Of a stretch of 64,000 bases of DNA, positions 32,838 through 40,957 are shown in pieces. The notes below the pieces were generated by a model that made no database searches, was not told where the DNA came from, and saw nothing but the letters and a program-made list of their open reading frames with translations. Numbering within the stretch: position 1 is the first letter of the stretch; the number at the start of each line of letters is the position of its first letter. Location: positions 620,001-684,000 of the forward strand of contig UBMI01000010.1 in NCBI GenBank assembly GCA_900466475.1. The letters run 5' to 3'. This stretch comes from Hyphomicrobiales bacterium. Lineage in GTDB: Bacteria; Pseudomonadota; Alphaproteobacteria; Rhizobiales; Rhizobiaceae. The translations under genes and the position numbers were made by a program.

Positions 32838-33209
32838 TCAGGCGGCGAGCATCATGGTCCGGCTGTTGCCGTTGGCGACCGATTTCCTCAGCTGCTCGAC
32901 AGTGGCGCCGGTCAGCTCGTGGACGATCCGCAGACTGGTTCCGCCGGCTGGATTCGGCGCGATCGTGAAGGTGACCGTACTTTCGAGGTAGGGCGGGGCA
33001 TCGTCGCGCAATCGGTAGCGGATTTCCTTGCCCGGTGTCTCCGAGACGGATTGCGGCTCGGCAAGCGCTTCCTTCGGCAGCCATTTCTCGCGGAATTCCG
33101 CAATGCTGATCGCCCGCCAGACCTTTTCCGGCGGCGCATCCAGCTCGTATTTCTGTTCGAACCCGGTTTGCGGCGCCCTGGCCTGTATCTCGGCCTTCAT
33201 TTCGTTCAT
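32838..33209 (-). CDS. SRPBCC/AHSA1-type protein
   Basis: This 123-residue protein of the START/Bet v1-like fold has the pattern KYELDAPPEKVWRAISIAEFREKWLPKEAL and TVTFTIAPNPAGGTSLRIVHELTG. ATG 33209 overlaps the stop of the arsR gene (ATGA), so the two are co-translated. ArsR plus SRPBCC operons are very frequent. The small domain probably binds a hydrophobic ligand. Function unknown. Confidence 0.85.
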   Translation of the reverse strand: MNEMKAEIQARAPQTGFEQKYELDAPPEKVWRAISIAEFREKWLPKEALAEPQSVSETPGKEIRYRLRDDAPPYLESTVTFTIAPNPAGGTSLRIVHELTGATVEQLRKSVANGNSRTMMLAA

Positions 33210-33520
33210 TGGTCCATATCCTTCAGCAAGAGCTTCAGAGCATCGATACGGGCTGGCCAGTAGGCGCGGTATTTCGCCAGCCATTGGGCGATGAGGGCAA
33301 GCCCCTCGGGATCGACCTCGTAATTCACGAAACGGCCCTCCTTCTGTTCGCGCACCAGCCGTGCCGACCGCAGCACCGCGAGATGCTGGGACATGGCCGG
33401 CTGGCTGATATCCATGCCCTGGCGAAGGGCGCTGGCATTCATGCTGCCGTTCGCCAGCTTTTCGAAGATCGTGCGGCGGGTCGGGTCGGCGAGAGCGCGA
33501 AAGATATCATGTTCCATCAT
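33206..33520 (-). CDS. ArsR-family winged-helix repressor
   Basis: This 104-residue protein has the ArsR signature: DIFRALADPTRRTIFEKLANG, MDISQPAMSQHLAVLRSARLVREQKEGRFVNYEVDPEG. No metal-binding Cys pair is present, so it belongs to the non-metal branch. A perfect inverted repeat lies directly upstream (33526-33547), overlapping the expected promoter, so autorepression is likely. No good ribosome site is seen, and the start could be 33520 or 33517. Confidence 0.88.
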   Translation of the reverse strand: MMEHDIFRALADPTRRTIFEKLANGSMNASALRQGMDISQPAMSQHLAVLRSARLVREQKEGRFVNYEVDPEGLALIAQWLAKYRAYWPARIDALKLLLKDMDQ

Positions 33521-33525
33521 GACAA

Positions 33526-33547
33526 CACATAAGCACAGACTTATGTG
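33526..33547 (-). promoter_or_regulatory. ArsR operator: perfect 8-bp inverted arms
   Basis: CACATAAG (33526-33533), six bases, CTTATGTG (33540-33547). The dyad sits 6-27 bases before the ArsR start codon, an ideal position for autorepression. Confidence 0.7.
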
Positions 33548-33574
33548 ATTCGCAAGAGGGCCGCATGGACAGGC

Positions 33575-33925
33575 TTACTCAGCGCGGTGCAGCCTCTGTC
33601 CGGCGACATCCAGAATTTCCTCCGCCATCTCTTCGCTGGTCGCGATGCGCGCCAAGGTCAGCGCGCCGACGAACGTGGCGAAGGCGGTTATTCCCTTGCG
33701 GCGGCTGGCTCTGGTGCCGGAAGGGCCGGAGCGGACGAGTTCGCTGCCGAGGGAGGAGATGGGGCAGGAGGGTATGGCCTTTCCGCCGGCCGGGGTACAT
33801 TCGATATAGGCATTGACAGCCTCGTCGAAGCCAGCCTCGTCGATGACGATCGAGGCCTTTGTCAACCAGAACCGCGCGGTTTTCGAGCCGACGGCCTGGG
33901 GCCTGCGGTCAATCGGGCCAAGCAT
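33575..33925 (-). pseudogene. TetR-family remnant, C-terminal domain only
   Basis: The frame encodes a recognisable TetR C-terminal domain: FDEAVNAYIECTPAGGKAIPSCPISSLGSELVRSG, then FATFVGALTLARIATSEEMAEEILDVAGQRL. The usual N-terminal helix-turn-helix is absent. About 20 residues expected between the two blocks are missing (GTRASRRKG joins them), and the segment upstream (about 33870-33925) is unrelated. No ribosome site precedes the first ATG. I read this as a decayed regulator that once belonged to the adjacent AraC/aldo-keto reductase module or to a lost neighbour. Confidence 0.65.
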
Positions 33926-34018
33926 TGCTTGCGGCGAGGTAAAGCCGCCGGGAAGTTTGCCGCGGTCGCGCCCAATAAGCCCGGTCGCTCGAGCGGCGGA
34001 TGGCCGCTGGAGCCGAAC

Positions 34019-34918
34019 TCAAGCGACCACGGCCAGGCCGGGCGAAGCGCGCAGTCGGGCTATGTCGCGCGCCGGCGGCTCGCCAAAGTGGCGGCGATAT
34101 TCGCGACTGAATTGCGAAGGGCTTTCGTAACCGACGAGGAAGGCCGCAGTCGCGATGTCCATGTCCTGGACCAGCATCAGGCTGCGCGCGTCCTGCAGAC
34201 GGAGCTGCTTCTGGAATTGCAGCGGCGTCATCGCCGTTACAGCGCGAAAGTGCTCGTGCAGGCTTGAGGGACTCATGCCGACTTCCGCGGCAAGCCGCTC
34301 GATGCTGAAGCGTTCCCGGAAATTCTGCCCGATCCAGGCGATGGCGCGGCCGACCTGGGCCACCCGACCCTGGCTGGAGGTAATGTAGCGCATCCTGGCG
34401 CCATCAGGGCCGGCAAGCAGACGATAGAGAATTTCCTGCTCGGCAAGCGGCCCGAGCACGGGCAGCGCCGCCGGATCGTCGAGCAGGCGCAACAGGCGCA
34501 GCGCCGCGTCGAGCAGGCCGGCGCCGGCGTCGGACACGGTCTTGCCGATGGGCTGGAAGGGTGTTCCCGGCGGTGGCGGCACGCGCAACGCCAACTCCCC
34601 CAGCATGACCGGATCGAAATCGATGAACAGGCAGAGATAGGGCTTGTCAGGCGTCGCCTCGACAACCTGGCCCGTCACCGGCAAGTCGTAGGTCACGATC
34701 CCGTAGCGGCCGGGGGCGTATCTGAACACGTGGCTGCCCAGCGTGACCTCCTTTTGCCCCTGGGCGACGAGGCACAGTTGCGGCCGATAGACATTCGGCA
34801 TCGGCATCGTCACCGTGGAGGATCGAGCAAGCGTCACACGTTCGATCGGGGTGGCGTGGAAGCCATCCTTCGAGACGTGCCGGGCAATCAACGCGGTGAT
34901 TTCGGTCAGTATGTCCAT
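34019..34918 (-). CDS. AraC-family transcriptional regulator (AraC_N type)
   Basis: From MDILTEITALIARHV this 299-residue protein has an N-terminal cupin-like AraC_N domain (PNVYRPQLCLVAQGQKEVTLGSHVFRYAPGRYGIVTYDLPVTG) and a C-terminal double helix-turn-helix (FSIERLAAEVGMSPSSLHEHFRAVTAMTPLQFQKQLRL, DIATAAFLVGYESPSQFSREYRRHFGEPP). Regulators of this group commonly control a neighbouring aldo-keto reductase or dehydrogenase. Here an aldo-keto reductase gene is divergent at 35088. The ribosome site before 34918 is weak. Confidence 0.9.
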   Translation of the reverse strand: MDILTEITALIARHVSKDGFHATPIERVTLARSSTVTMPMPNVYRPQLCLVAQGQKEVTLGSHVFRYAPGRYGIVTYDLPVTGQVVEATPDKPYLCLFIDFDPVMLGELALRVPPPPGTPFQPIGKTVSDAGAGLLDAALRLLRLLDDPAALPVLGPLAEQEILYRLLAGPDGARMRYITSSQGRVAQVGRAIAWIGQNFRERFSIERLAAEVGMSPSSLHEHFRAVTAMTPLQFQKQLRLQDARSLMLVQDMDIATAAFLVGYESPSQFSREYRRHFGEPPARDIARLRASPGLAVVA

Positions 34919-35087
34919 GAGGCGACCATTGCATATGCACGGAAGGGCGGCAATGCGAGGCGCGGCTTCTGGAGGATTGGGCATTAATCCCGGCGCATCA
35001 GGCTAACGGTGCGGCTTCGCTGCGCATCATGATGTCAGCACTGCCCGGGTCACAGCAAACCCGGCGGCAGAACAAGCAGGAGCGAAC

Positions 35088-36041
35088 ATGACATCAGATA
35101 ATCTGAAGATCCCCCCGGTCGCACTGGGGACCTGGGCCTGGGGCGACAGCGGCGAGGCTGGCGACGGCTATTTCGGCAGCCCTTTGACCCGGGCCGGCCT
35201 GGAAGACATTGCCGACAAGGCGCATGCGGCCGGCTTCACCCTGTGGGACACCGCCATGGTATACGGCATGGGCCGTTCGGAGACCGTGCTCGGGGAGGTC
35301 CTGAAACGCTACGCCCGCAGCGACTACCAGCTCTCGACGAAGTTCACCCCGCAGGCTGCGGGGACCGGCGATGATCCCGTGGCAGACATGCTGGAGCAGA
35401 GCCTGGTGCGCCTCGGCACCGACTACATCGACCTTTACTGGATTCACAATCCGGCAGATGTGGCGCGTTGGACTCCCTGCGTGATTCCGTTGCTCAAGAG
35501 CGGGAAGGTCAAACATGTCGGCGTCTCGAACCACAACCTCGGTGAAATCGAGTTCGCCAACCGGATCCTCGGAGAGGCCGGGTTCCGGGTCGAGGCCATC
35601 CAGAACCACTACAGCCTCCTTTACCGCGGCTCCGAGAATGCCGGCATTCTGGACTACTGCCGCAACCAGGGTATCCCGTTCTTCGCCTATATGGTGCTCG
35701 AACAGGGCGCCCTCAGCGGCAAATACAGTCCGGAGAACCCGCTGCCCGAAGGCAGCAACCGGTCGAAGGCCTACAATGGCATGCTGTCCCAGCTAAAGGC
35801 GCTGACGGACAAGCTCGTCTCGATTGGCCAGAGCCAGGGTGCGGCAGCTCCCGATGTCGCGACAGCCTGGGCGATCGCCAAGGGTGCCACGCCGATCATC
35901 GGCGTCACCAGGCCCGACTATGTCGATGGTCTGGCCCGAGCCCGCACCATGACGCTCTCCAGCAACGATATTGCGGAACTGGAAGCGCTCGCTGACGCCG
36001 CCAACGTGAACACTCGCGGCTGGTGGGAACAGGAAATGTGA
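35088..36041 (+). CDS. Aldo/keto reductase
   Basis: This 317-residue NADPH-dependent TIM-barrel reductase has GTWAWGD near the start, catalytic Asp and Tyr (LWDTAMVYGMGRSE), the catalytic Lys (LSTKFTP), His (YWIHNPAD), GVSNHN, and AIAKGATPIIGVTRPDYV. AGGAG precedes ATG 35088. The substrate is unknown. The divergent AraC gene with a shared gap of about 170 bases is the likely regulator. Confidence 0.9.
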   Translation: MTSDNLKIPPVALGTWAWGDSGEAGDGYFGSPLTRAGLEDIADKAHAAGFTLWDTAMVYGMGRSETVLGEVLKRYARSDYQLSTKFTPQAAGTGDDPVADMLEQSLVRLGTDYIDLYWIHNPADVARWTPCVIPLLKSGKVKHVGVSNHNLGEIEFANRILGEAGFRVEAIQNHYSLLYRGSENAGILDYCRNQGIPFFAYMVLEQGALSGKYSPENPLPEGSNRSKAYNGMLSQLKALTDKLVSIGQSQGAAAPDVATAWAIAKGATPIIGVTRPDYVDGLARARTMTLSSNDIAELEALADAANVNTRGWWEQEM

Positions 36042-36327
36042 GTTGAAGGGCAGGCTACGGCAGGCCCCGGTCTTTTCTCAAGGGCAGCGCGGACAGACCG
36101 CGCTGCCGGGCTCGATCGGCCCGCGGCGGCGGATCTTTTTCTGCAACGGCAAGCTGGTCCGGGAAATCGGCAGGAAGCAGGCTTTCCCTTCGAAATGGCT
36201 TTTGAAACTGATGAGGCGGCCAAGGTTCCCGCCAGCCGGAAAAAGATCCCCCTCTCTGGAACATTGCAGCTCCGGCCCCGTTGGGTTTGCTCATGAAAGC
36301 CTGTCACGCAAGCCGGAGGATGAGACC

Positions 36328-36504
36328 ATGACAAGTCCTGTCACAGCCATCAGGATATTGGCGCCGGAACCTCCGTCGGTCCCCGTTCCGCCACCCGGAA
36401 AACCCGCCCCGCCCGTCAAGGAGCCCGCGCCGGACAAGCCTGACAATGACGAACCGTCGCCCGATCCCGGCGAAGGCGGGATACCCGTGGAGGCAGCGCC
36501 ATGA
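36328..36504 (+). CDS. Small proline-rich protein, 58 aa
   Basis: ATG 36328 has GGAGG nine bases upstream. The product starts MTSPVTAIRILAPEPPSVPV and is dominated by Pro, Lys, Glu and Asp (PPPGKPAPPVKEPAPDKPDNDE), an extended disordered chain with no membrane segment. Its TGA overlaps the ATG of the next small gene (ATGA), good evidence that both are translated as a pair. Family unknown. It could be a linker-type or periplasm-spanning partner of the next protein. Confidence 0.6.
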   Translation: MTSPVTAIRILAPEPPSVPVPPPGKPAPPVKEPAPDKPDNDEPSPDPGEGGIPVEAAP

Positions 36505-36608
36505 CGCCGGCAGCAAAATATCAGGTCAAGCATATGTCGATCTATATCGGCCTGATCGTGTCGGTCGCTGTCGTCATTACCGTCGGCGCATTCATCGCCG
36601 CCGGCTGA
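36501..36608 (+). CDS. Small single-pass membrane protein, 35 aa
   Basis: This 35-residue protein starts MTPAAKYQVKHMSIYIGLIV and continues as one helix (SVAVVITVGAFIAAG). GGAGG precedes the ATG by nine bases, and the ATG overlaps the stop of the proline-rich gene. One transmembrane helix with a basic N-terminus suggests N-in topology. Function unknown. Confidence 0.6.
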   Translation: MTPAAKYQVKHMSIYIGLIVSVAVVITVGAFIAAG

Positions 36609-36674
36609 GAGGTTTTCTGGAACAAAGCTACGGCGGGGCGGTTCGGCTCGATCATCATCAGTGGGAGCATTGTC

Positions 36675-36950
36675 ATGACCGGACATCCGCAAGGCGCGAA
36701 TTTCGCGCTTGTGCCGTCAGGCGAGCCGAATATCTTCCACCTGACTGTCGAAGGCCAATATGTCGGAACCATCGCCGGCAGCAGCGAGAGTCTGTCGATG
36801 GCAAAACCCTGGGGGTGGCGCCTGCTGATTGCCGATGGGACGCTGGGCGATCTGCCGCTGGCCGGCCGGTCGCACAATATCGACGAAGCGCTGGCCGATG
36901 CCAGACACGCCTACGAACGGCATCGGGACGAGCTTTCGCATCGCATGTGA
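36675..36950 (+). CDS. Small hypothetical protein, 91 aa
   Basis: Start ATG 36675 behind GGGAG. The protein reads MTGHPQGANFALVPSGEPNI then strands (HLTVEGQYVGTIAGSS, WGWRLLIADGTLGDLPLAGR) and a final helix (IDEALADARHAYERHRDELSH). It is soluble with no signal. Family not recognised. It follows the two tiny genes by 66 bases in the same direction. Confidence 0.55.
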   Translation: MTGHPQGANFALVPSGEPNIFHLTVEGQYVGTIAGSSESLSMAKPWGWRLLIADGTLGDLPLAGRSHNIDEALADARHAYERHRDELSHRM

Positions 36951-37052
36951 ACCGTTCTCGCCGCGGCGAACGAATGTCGCATTGAGCTTTCCCTCCGATG
37001 CCGCTATCACGGATTCGATGCTGAGGTAGGGGCCTTTCGGCGCAGGGGAACG

Positions 37053-37460
37053 ATGCAACACCGTCTGAACGGGATCGAGCAATGGCTGGTGCGCATTCTG
37101 TGCACCATCGCGCTCGTCTTCGTCGGTCTTGCACACCAGATACCCGCCGCCGCCGAAAATGACCTGAGCCCTGCGGCACTTGCCCAATATGTGCTGCCCG
37201 ACGGTACGCTGCCCACGCTTTGCGTCACCGTCACCGACGACAGTGGCAAGGAACACGGCAAGATCGCGCATCTCAATCCGTGCGAAGCCTGCCGTATCAG
37301 TGCCTCCGTCGTGCTGCCGCAGCCTGCCGATATCACCGGTGCGCGGATTGGCTTCACTGTTGCCGTCGAACTGCCGCGCCGCGTCGAAGCCTTCCATCGC
37401 GAGCTTTTCCCGCCGAATACGGGGCCGCGTGCCCCGCCTGCCAATCCGATCCTTGCCTGA
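37053..37460 (+). CDS. DUF2946-like periplasmic protein, head of the copper cluster
   Basis: This 135-residue protein has a signal/anchor helix (EQWLVRILCTIALVFVGLAHQIPAAA) and a periplasmic part with a single C-x-x-C-R (NPCEACRIS) plus another Cys (PTLCVTVTDD). A small Cys-containing periplasmic protein before a PepSY transporter and copper chaperone genes fits the DUF2946-type group often found in copper loci. The assignment to that family is tentative. Confidence 0.6.
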   Translation: MQHRLNGIEQWLVRILCTIALVFVGLAHQIPAAAENDLSPAALAQYVLPDGTLPTLCVTVTDDSGKEHGKIAHLNPCEACRISASVVLPQPADITGARIGFTVAVELPRRVEAFHRELFPPNTGPRAPPANPILA

Positions 37461-37544
37461 ACCCGCATTGCGGCACGGGCCGTGATGCCTCCTGCAATCA
37501 TGGCCGGGCTGTATTGAGCCGGCCGAGGATCCGGATCTACTTCC

Positions 37545-38915
37545 ATGTCTATCATCACTGCCACTGAGGCAGAGAACGCCGTCTCGGGCGTTTCGCTCTA
37601 TCGCGCGATCTGGCGCTGGCATTTTTTCGCCGGCCTGCTCGTCATTCCCTTCCTGCTGAACCTTGCCATTACCGGCTCGCTCTATCTCTTCAAGGACGAG
37701 ATCAACAATTCGGTCTTTGCCTATCGTTACGTCGTGCAGCCTGCAGGCGAGCCGCTTGCGCCGCAAAGGATCGCCGATCTGGCGGCCGCAGCCGCACCGG
37801 GCTCGGTTGCGAGTTCCTACAAGGATCCGGCCGGGCCTGACCGGTCGGCGATCGTCACGGTGTCTTCGGATGCCGGCTCGACGCTGGTCTTCGTCAATCC
37901 CTATGACGGCAAGGTGCTGGATACCGTCGGAACGACCGAGGAATTCAATTATGTCGTCAAGCGCATCCATAGCCTCGCGCTCTTCGGGGGCATGCCCAAC
38001 AAGCTGATCGAGATCACGGGCGGCTTTGCCATGGTGCTGGTCGTGACCGGCATCTATCTCTGGTGGCCGCGGCGGCAGGCGGGCGGGGTGGTCACCGTGC
38101 GCGGCACGCCTTCGCGGCGGGTCTTCTGGCGGGATCTGCATGCGGTGACAGGCGCGTTTGCCGGCATCCTGATCTTCTTCATGGCGATGACGGGCATGCC
38201 CTGGTCCGGCTATTGGGGAGCCAATGTCAATGCCTGGCTGACGAGCCACGATCTCGGCTATCCGGTGCAGCTCTGGGATGCCGTGCCGAAATCGCAGAAG
38301 GTGACCGAGGATATCCTGCCCAAGGCCGGCTGGATCGTCGAGAAGGCGCCGGTGCCGCTGTCGGAGATTGCGGCCGCACAGTCGAAGAAGCCGATCGGGC
38401 TCGATCGGGCGGTGGAGATTGCACGCGGTCTCGGCATGGCGCCGGGCTTCGATCTTGCCATTCCCGGCAGCGAGAGCGGCGTCTATACGGCGGCGATCTA
38501 TCCTGACGACCTGACCAAGGAGCGCACGCTTCACATCGACCAGTATTCCGGCAAGCCGCTCATCGATCTCTCCTTCGGGCAATATCCTTTCCTCGGTCGG
38601 GCGATAGAATGGGGCGTCAACGTGCATCAGGGGCAGGAATTCGGGCTCCTCAACCAGCTCCTGATGCTGGCGACCTGCCTCGCCATCATTCTCTCCTGCA
38701 CAACCGGCATCGTCATGTGGTGGAAGCGGCGGCCGGCCGGCCGGCTCGGCGTGCCGCCAATGCCGCCACGGCGCTCGGTCTATTTCGGGCTATGGGCCAT
38801 CGTGCTCGCCTTCGCCATCGCCTTTCCGATGAGCGGCCTCACGATCCTGCTGATGATCGCCCTCGACCAGACGGTGATCCGCTTCGTGCCGCCGCTGAAG
38901 CGCGCCTTTGCCTGA
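37545..38915 (+). CDS. PepSY-associated transmembrane protein
   Basis: This 456-residue inner-membrane protein has the PepSY_TM layout: a first helix (WHFFAGLLVIPFLLNLAITGSLYLF), conserved His residues (RIHSLALFG, LHAVTGAFAGILIFFMAMTGMPW, VNVHQGQEFG), a large periplasmic loop with PepSY domains, and a last helical part (ILSCTTGIVMWWKRR). In related proteins it reduces or exports metal at the membrane. Here it heads a copper-handling set, so cuprous/cupric handling or heme-based reduction is plausible. Confidence 0.85.
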   Translation: MSIITATEAENAVSGVSLYRAIWRWHFFAGLLVIPFLLNLAITGSLYLFKDEINNSVFAYRYVVQPAGEPLAPQRIADLAAAAAPGSVASSYKDPAGPDRSAIVTVSSDAGSTLVFVNPYDGKVLDTVGTTEEFNYVVKRIHSLALFGGMPNKLIEITGGFAMVLVVTGIYLWWPRRQAGGVVTVRGTPSRRVFWRDLHAVTGAFAGILIFFMAMTGMPWSGYWGANVNAWLTSHDLGYPVQLWDAVPKSQKVTEDILPKAGWIVEKAPVPLSEIAAAQSKKPIGLDRAVEIARGLGMAPGFDLAIPGSESGVYTAAIYPDDLTKERTLHIDQYSGKPLIDLSFGQYPFLGRAIEWGVNVHQGQEFGLLNQLLMLATCLAIILSCTTGIVMWWKRRPAGRLGVPPMPPRRSVYFGLWAIVLAFAIAFPMSGLTILLMIALDQTVIRFVPPLKRAFA

Positions 38916-38925
38916 GGAGGGGATG

Positions 38926-39843
38926 ATGAAGACCTTAGTTTCTCTCGTCCTTGGCCTGCTGGTTGCGACCGGTGCGGCGGCGCAGGACACTATCCGCATC
39001 GATCATGCGGCCTCGCATTCCATGGTGCCTGGCGCCAAGGTCGGCGACGGCTATCTCGCTATCACCAATAGCGGCGGCGAGCCGGACCGGCTTGTTGCCG
39101 CAAGCTCGGATCGGGCGAAGAGCGTGCAGTTGCACCAGATGACCATGGCGAACGGCATCATGACCATGCGCGAGCTGAAAGGCGGGCTCGCCATTCCGGC
39201 CGGGCAGACAATCACGCTCGCGCCGAATTACCACCTGATGTTCCAGGACGTGGCCAAGCCCTTCAGGCAGGGCGAGACGATCCGCGCGGTGCTGCGCTTC
39301 GAAAAGGCCGGTGACATCACCGTCGATTTCGCCGTCGGCAAGATCGCCGGGCCGCTCGACGATGTCGGCGGTGCCGGGGGCATGGACCATGGCAGCATGG
39401 ACCATGGGGCGATGAATATGCCTGGCATGGAAGGCATGGACATGTCGGGGCCGCCGCCTGAGGAGGCGATCCCCGAGACGCTGAAAACCATGTTCGAACG
39501 GCCGGACAAGCCGCTGACCATTCTGCCCGTGGTCGTCAGGAACGACTGGGCGATCGCCGGCTGGCAGCAGGATGGGCGCGGCGGCCGCGCGCTGCTGAAG
39601 AAGGGCCATCATGGCTGGAGCGTCTTTCTCTGCAGCGGCGACGGCATCCGGGAGGCCGCGGCGCTGGAGAAGGCCGGGCTTTCGGCTGACGATGCCAGGG
39701 CGCTGGCGGCGGATCTCGCCGACGCTGAGGCCAGGCTCGACCCCAAGGTGCTGGCGACGTTTGCAAGCTTCGAGGGCACCGTCATGATGGCGGGCGAGGC
39801 AGGCGACGCCGGTCAGGGTGGTCATGAGGGGCATGGGCAATGA
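38926..39843 (+). CDS. PCuAC copper chaperone fused to a second periplasmic domain
   Basis: This 305-residue protein has a signal peptide (MKTLVSLVLGLLVATGAAAQ). The PCuAC domain carries the H-x-M...H-x-M ligand set (QLHQMTMANGIMTM, NYHLMFQDV), which delivers Cu(I) to cytochrome oxidase. A Met/His-rich linker (MDHGSMDHGAMNMPGMEGMDM) follows. A C-terminal domain of about 120 residues (LPVVVRNDWAIAGWQQDG, HHGWSVFLCSGDGIREAAALEKAGL) resembles the copper-uptake-associated family. GAGGAGG fits ATG 38926. The stop overlaps the SCO gene start (ATGA). Confidence 0.88.
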   Translation: MKTLVSLVLGLLVATGAAAQDTIRIDHAASHSMVPGAKVGDGYLAITNSGGEPDRLVAASSDRAKSVQLHQMTMANGIMTMRELKGGLAIPAGQTITLAPNYHLMFQDVAKPFRQGETIRAVLRFEKAGDITVDFAVGKIAGPLDDVGGAGGMDHGSMDHGAMNMPGMEGMDMSGPPPEEAIPETLKTMFERPDKPLTILPVVVRNDWAIAGWQQDGRGGRALLKKGHHGWSVFLCSGDGIREAAALEKAGLSADDARALAADLADAEARLDPKVLATFASFEGTVMMAGEAGDAGQGGHEGHGQ

Positions 39844-40439
39844 GACAGAAGAGCCTTGCCATCACGGGCCTTGCCGCAAGTGCGGTCTTCGTCGGCGCGC
39901 TCGTCGCGCTGATGGTTTCGCTCTATCTTTCGGAGCCGCGGACGGGGCCTTTCGACCGGCAGTTTTCGCTGGTCGACGACAGGGGCAACGCGGTCGACCA
40001 GTCGATCTTCCGGGGCCATCCGGCGCTCGTCTATTTCGGCTATACGCATTGCCCGGAGGCCTGCCCGACGACGCTTTACGAGGTCGCCGACTGGCTCGGC
40101 ACACTCGGTGATCAGGGCAGGGCGCTAAAGGCCTATTTCTTCTCCATCGATCCGGAGCGCGACACGCAGGAGGTGATGCATGATTATGTCACCGCCTTCT
40201 CGAGCCGGATCATGGGTATTACCGGCACGCCGGAAGAGATGAGGAAGGTTTCGGACGGCTGGTTCATTCATGCGGCGAAACTGCCGTCCGAGGACGGCAA
40301 TTATCACATGAGCCATACGGTTTCGCTGCTGATGATCGGTGCCGACGGACGACTGAAAGGGTTGATTCCGTATGGAACGGATCGTGACGAGGCGCTGGCG
40401 AAGATCCGTGATGTGTTGCTCGGCGGAGGAGGCGCGTGA
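39840..40439 (+). CDS. SCO1/SenC-family copper chaperone
   Basis: This 199-residue protein has an N-terminal anchor helix and a thioredoxin fold with Cu ligands C-P-E-A-C (YTHCPEACPTTL) and a distal His (YHMSHT). FSIDPERD is typical of SCO. It acts in the periplasm in CuA site assembly of cytochrome c oxidase. ATG 39840 overlaps the PCuAC stop, so the two chaperones are made together. Confidence 0.93.
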   Translation: MRQKSLAITGLAASAVFVGALVALMVSLYLSEPRTGPFDRQFSLVDDRGNAVDQSIFRGHPALVYFGYTHCPEACPTTLYEVADWLGTLGDQGRALKAYFFSIDPERDTQEVMHDYVTAFSSRIMGITGTPEEMRKVSDGWFIHAAKLPSEDGNYHMSHTVSLLMIGADGRLKGLIPYGTDRDEALAKIRDVLLGGGGA

Positions 40440-40591
40440 GATGGCCCGAGCAAGGGGATCGCGCCCAGTGAAAAGCGGTTCTCAGCAACAAACTCCGGCA
40501 TCGAGCGGAATAAATCCGCTCTCCGACTGTCTAACTCAGCGAGGGCCAGACGCGCCATCGCCTGTCCCCATGAACCGAAAGGCATAATCCG

Positions 40592-40957
40592 ATGTCACGA
40601 CTGACCCGCATTCTCTCCGTTGCCACCATCGCAAGCATTGCCCTTGCCGGCCAGGCATTCGCCCATGCGCATCTGAAAAGCTCCGTGCCGGCAGACAAGT
40701 CAGCCGTTGCATCCCCCAATGAACTTGATCTCACCTTCACCGAGGAGCTGAACCTCAAGTTCAGCGGCGTCACCGTCACCGGCCCCGATAAGGGCGAGGT
40801 CAAGCTCGGCGATGTCATGCTCATGGACGGCGACAAGGTGCTGATGGTGCCGGTGTCCGACAGGCTCGCGCCCGGCAGCTATACGGTCGACTGGCATGTG
40901 CTTTCGACCGACGGGCACAAGACAGAGGGCAACTTCACCTTCACCGTAAAGCCCTGA
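40592..40957 (+). CDS. copC: CopC periplasmic copper-binding protein
   Basis: This 121-residue protein has a signal peptide ending AQAFAHAHL, so the mature chain starts with His as in all CopC proteins. The DGHKTEGNFTFTV motif supplies the conserved Cu(II)-site His, and the domain length is normal. It lacks the Met-rich loop of the two-site type, so it probably binds a single Cu(II). The TGA overlaps the ATG of copD. Confidence 0.92.
   Translation: MSRLTRILSVATIASIALAGQAFAHAHLKSSVPADKSAVASPNELDLTFTEELNLKFSGVTVTGPDKGEVKLGDVMLMDGDKVLMVPVSDRLAPGSYTVDWHVLSTDGHKTEGNFTFTVKP

Noticed and set aside
36717..38627. 636-codon minus-strand open frame across the PepSY region
   Set aside because: Arg/His/Gly-rich composition typical of the antisense of GC-rich genes. 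The plus-strand genes here have clear families, ribosome sites and signals.
40503..40521. GAGCGGA-ATAAA-TCCGCTC hairpin as a terminator between SCO and copC
   Set aside because: The stem is perfect, but no T-run follows, and the order SCO-copC-copD suggests at least partial read-through, so I do not list it as a terminator.
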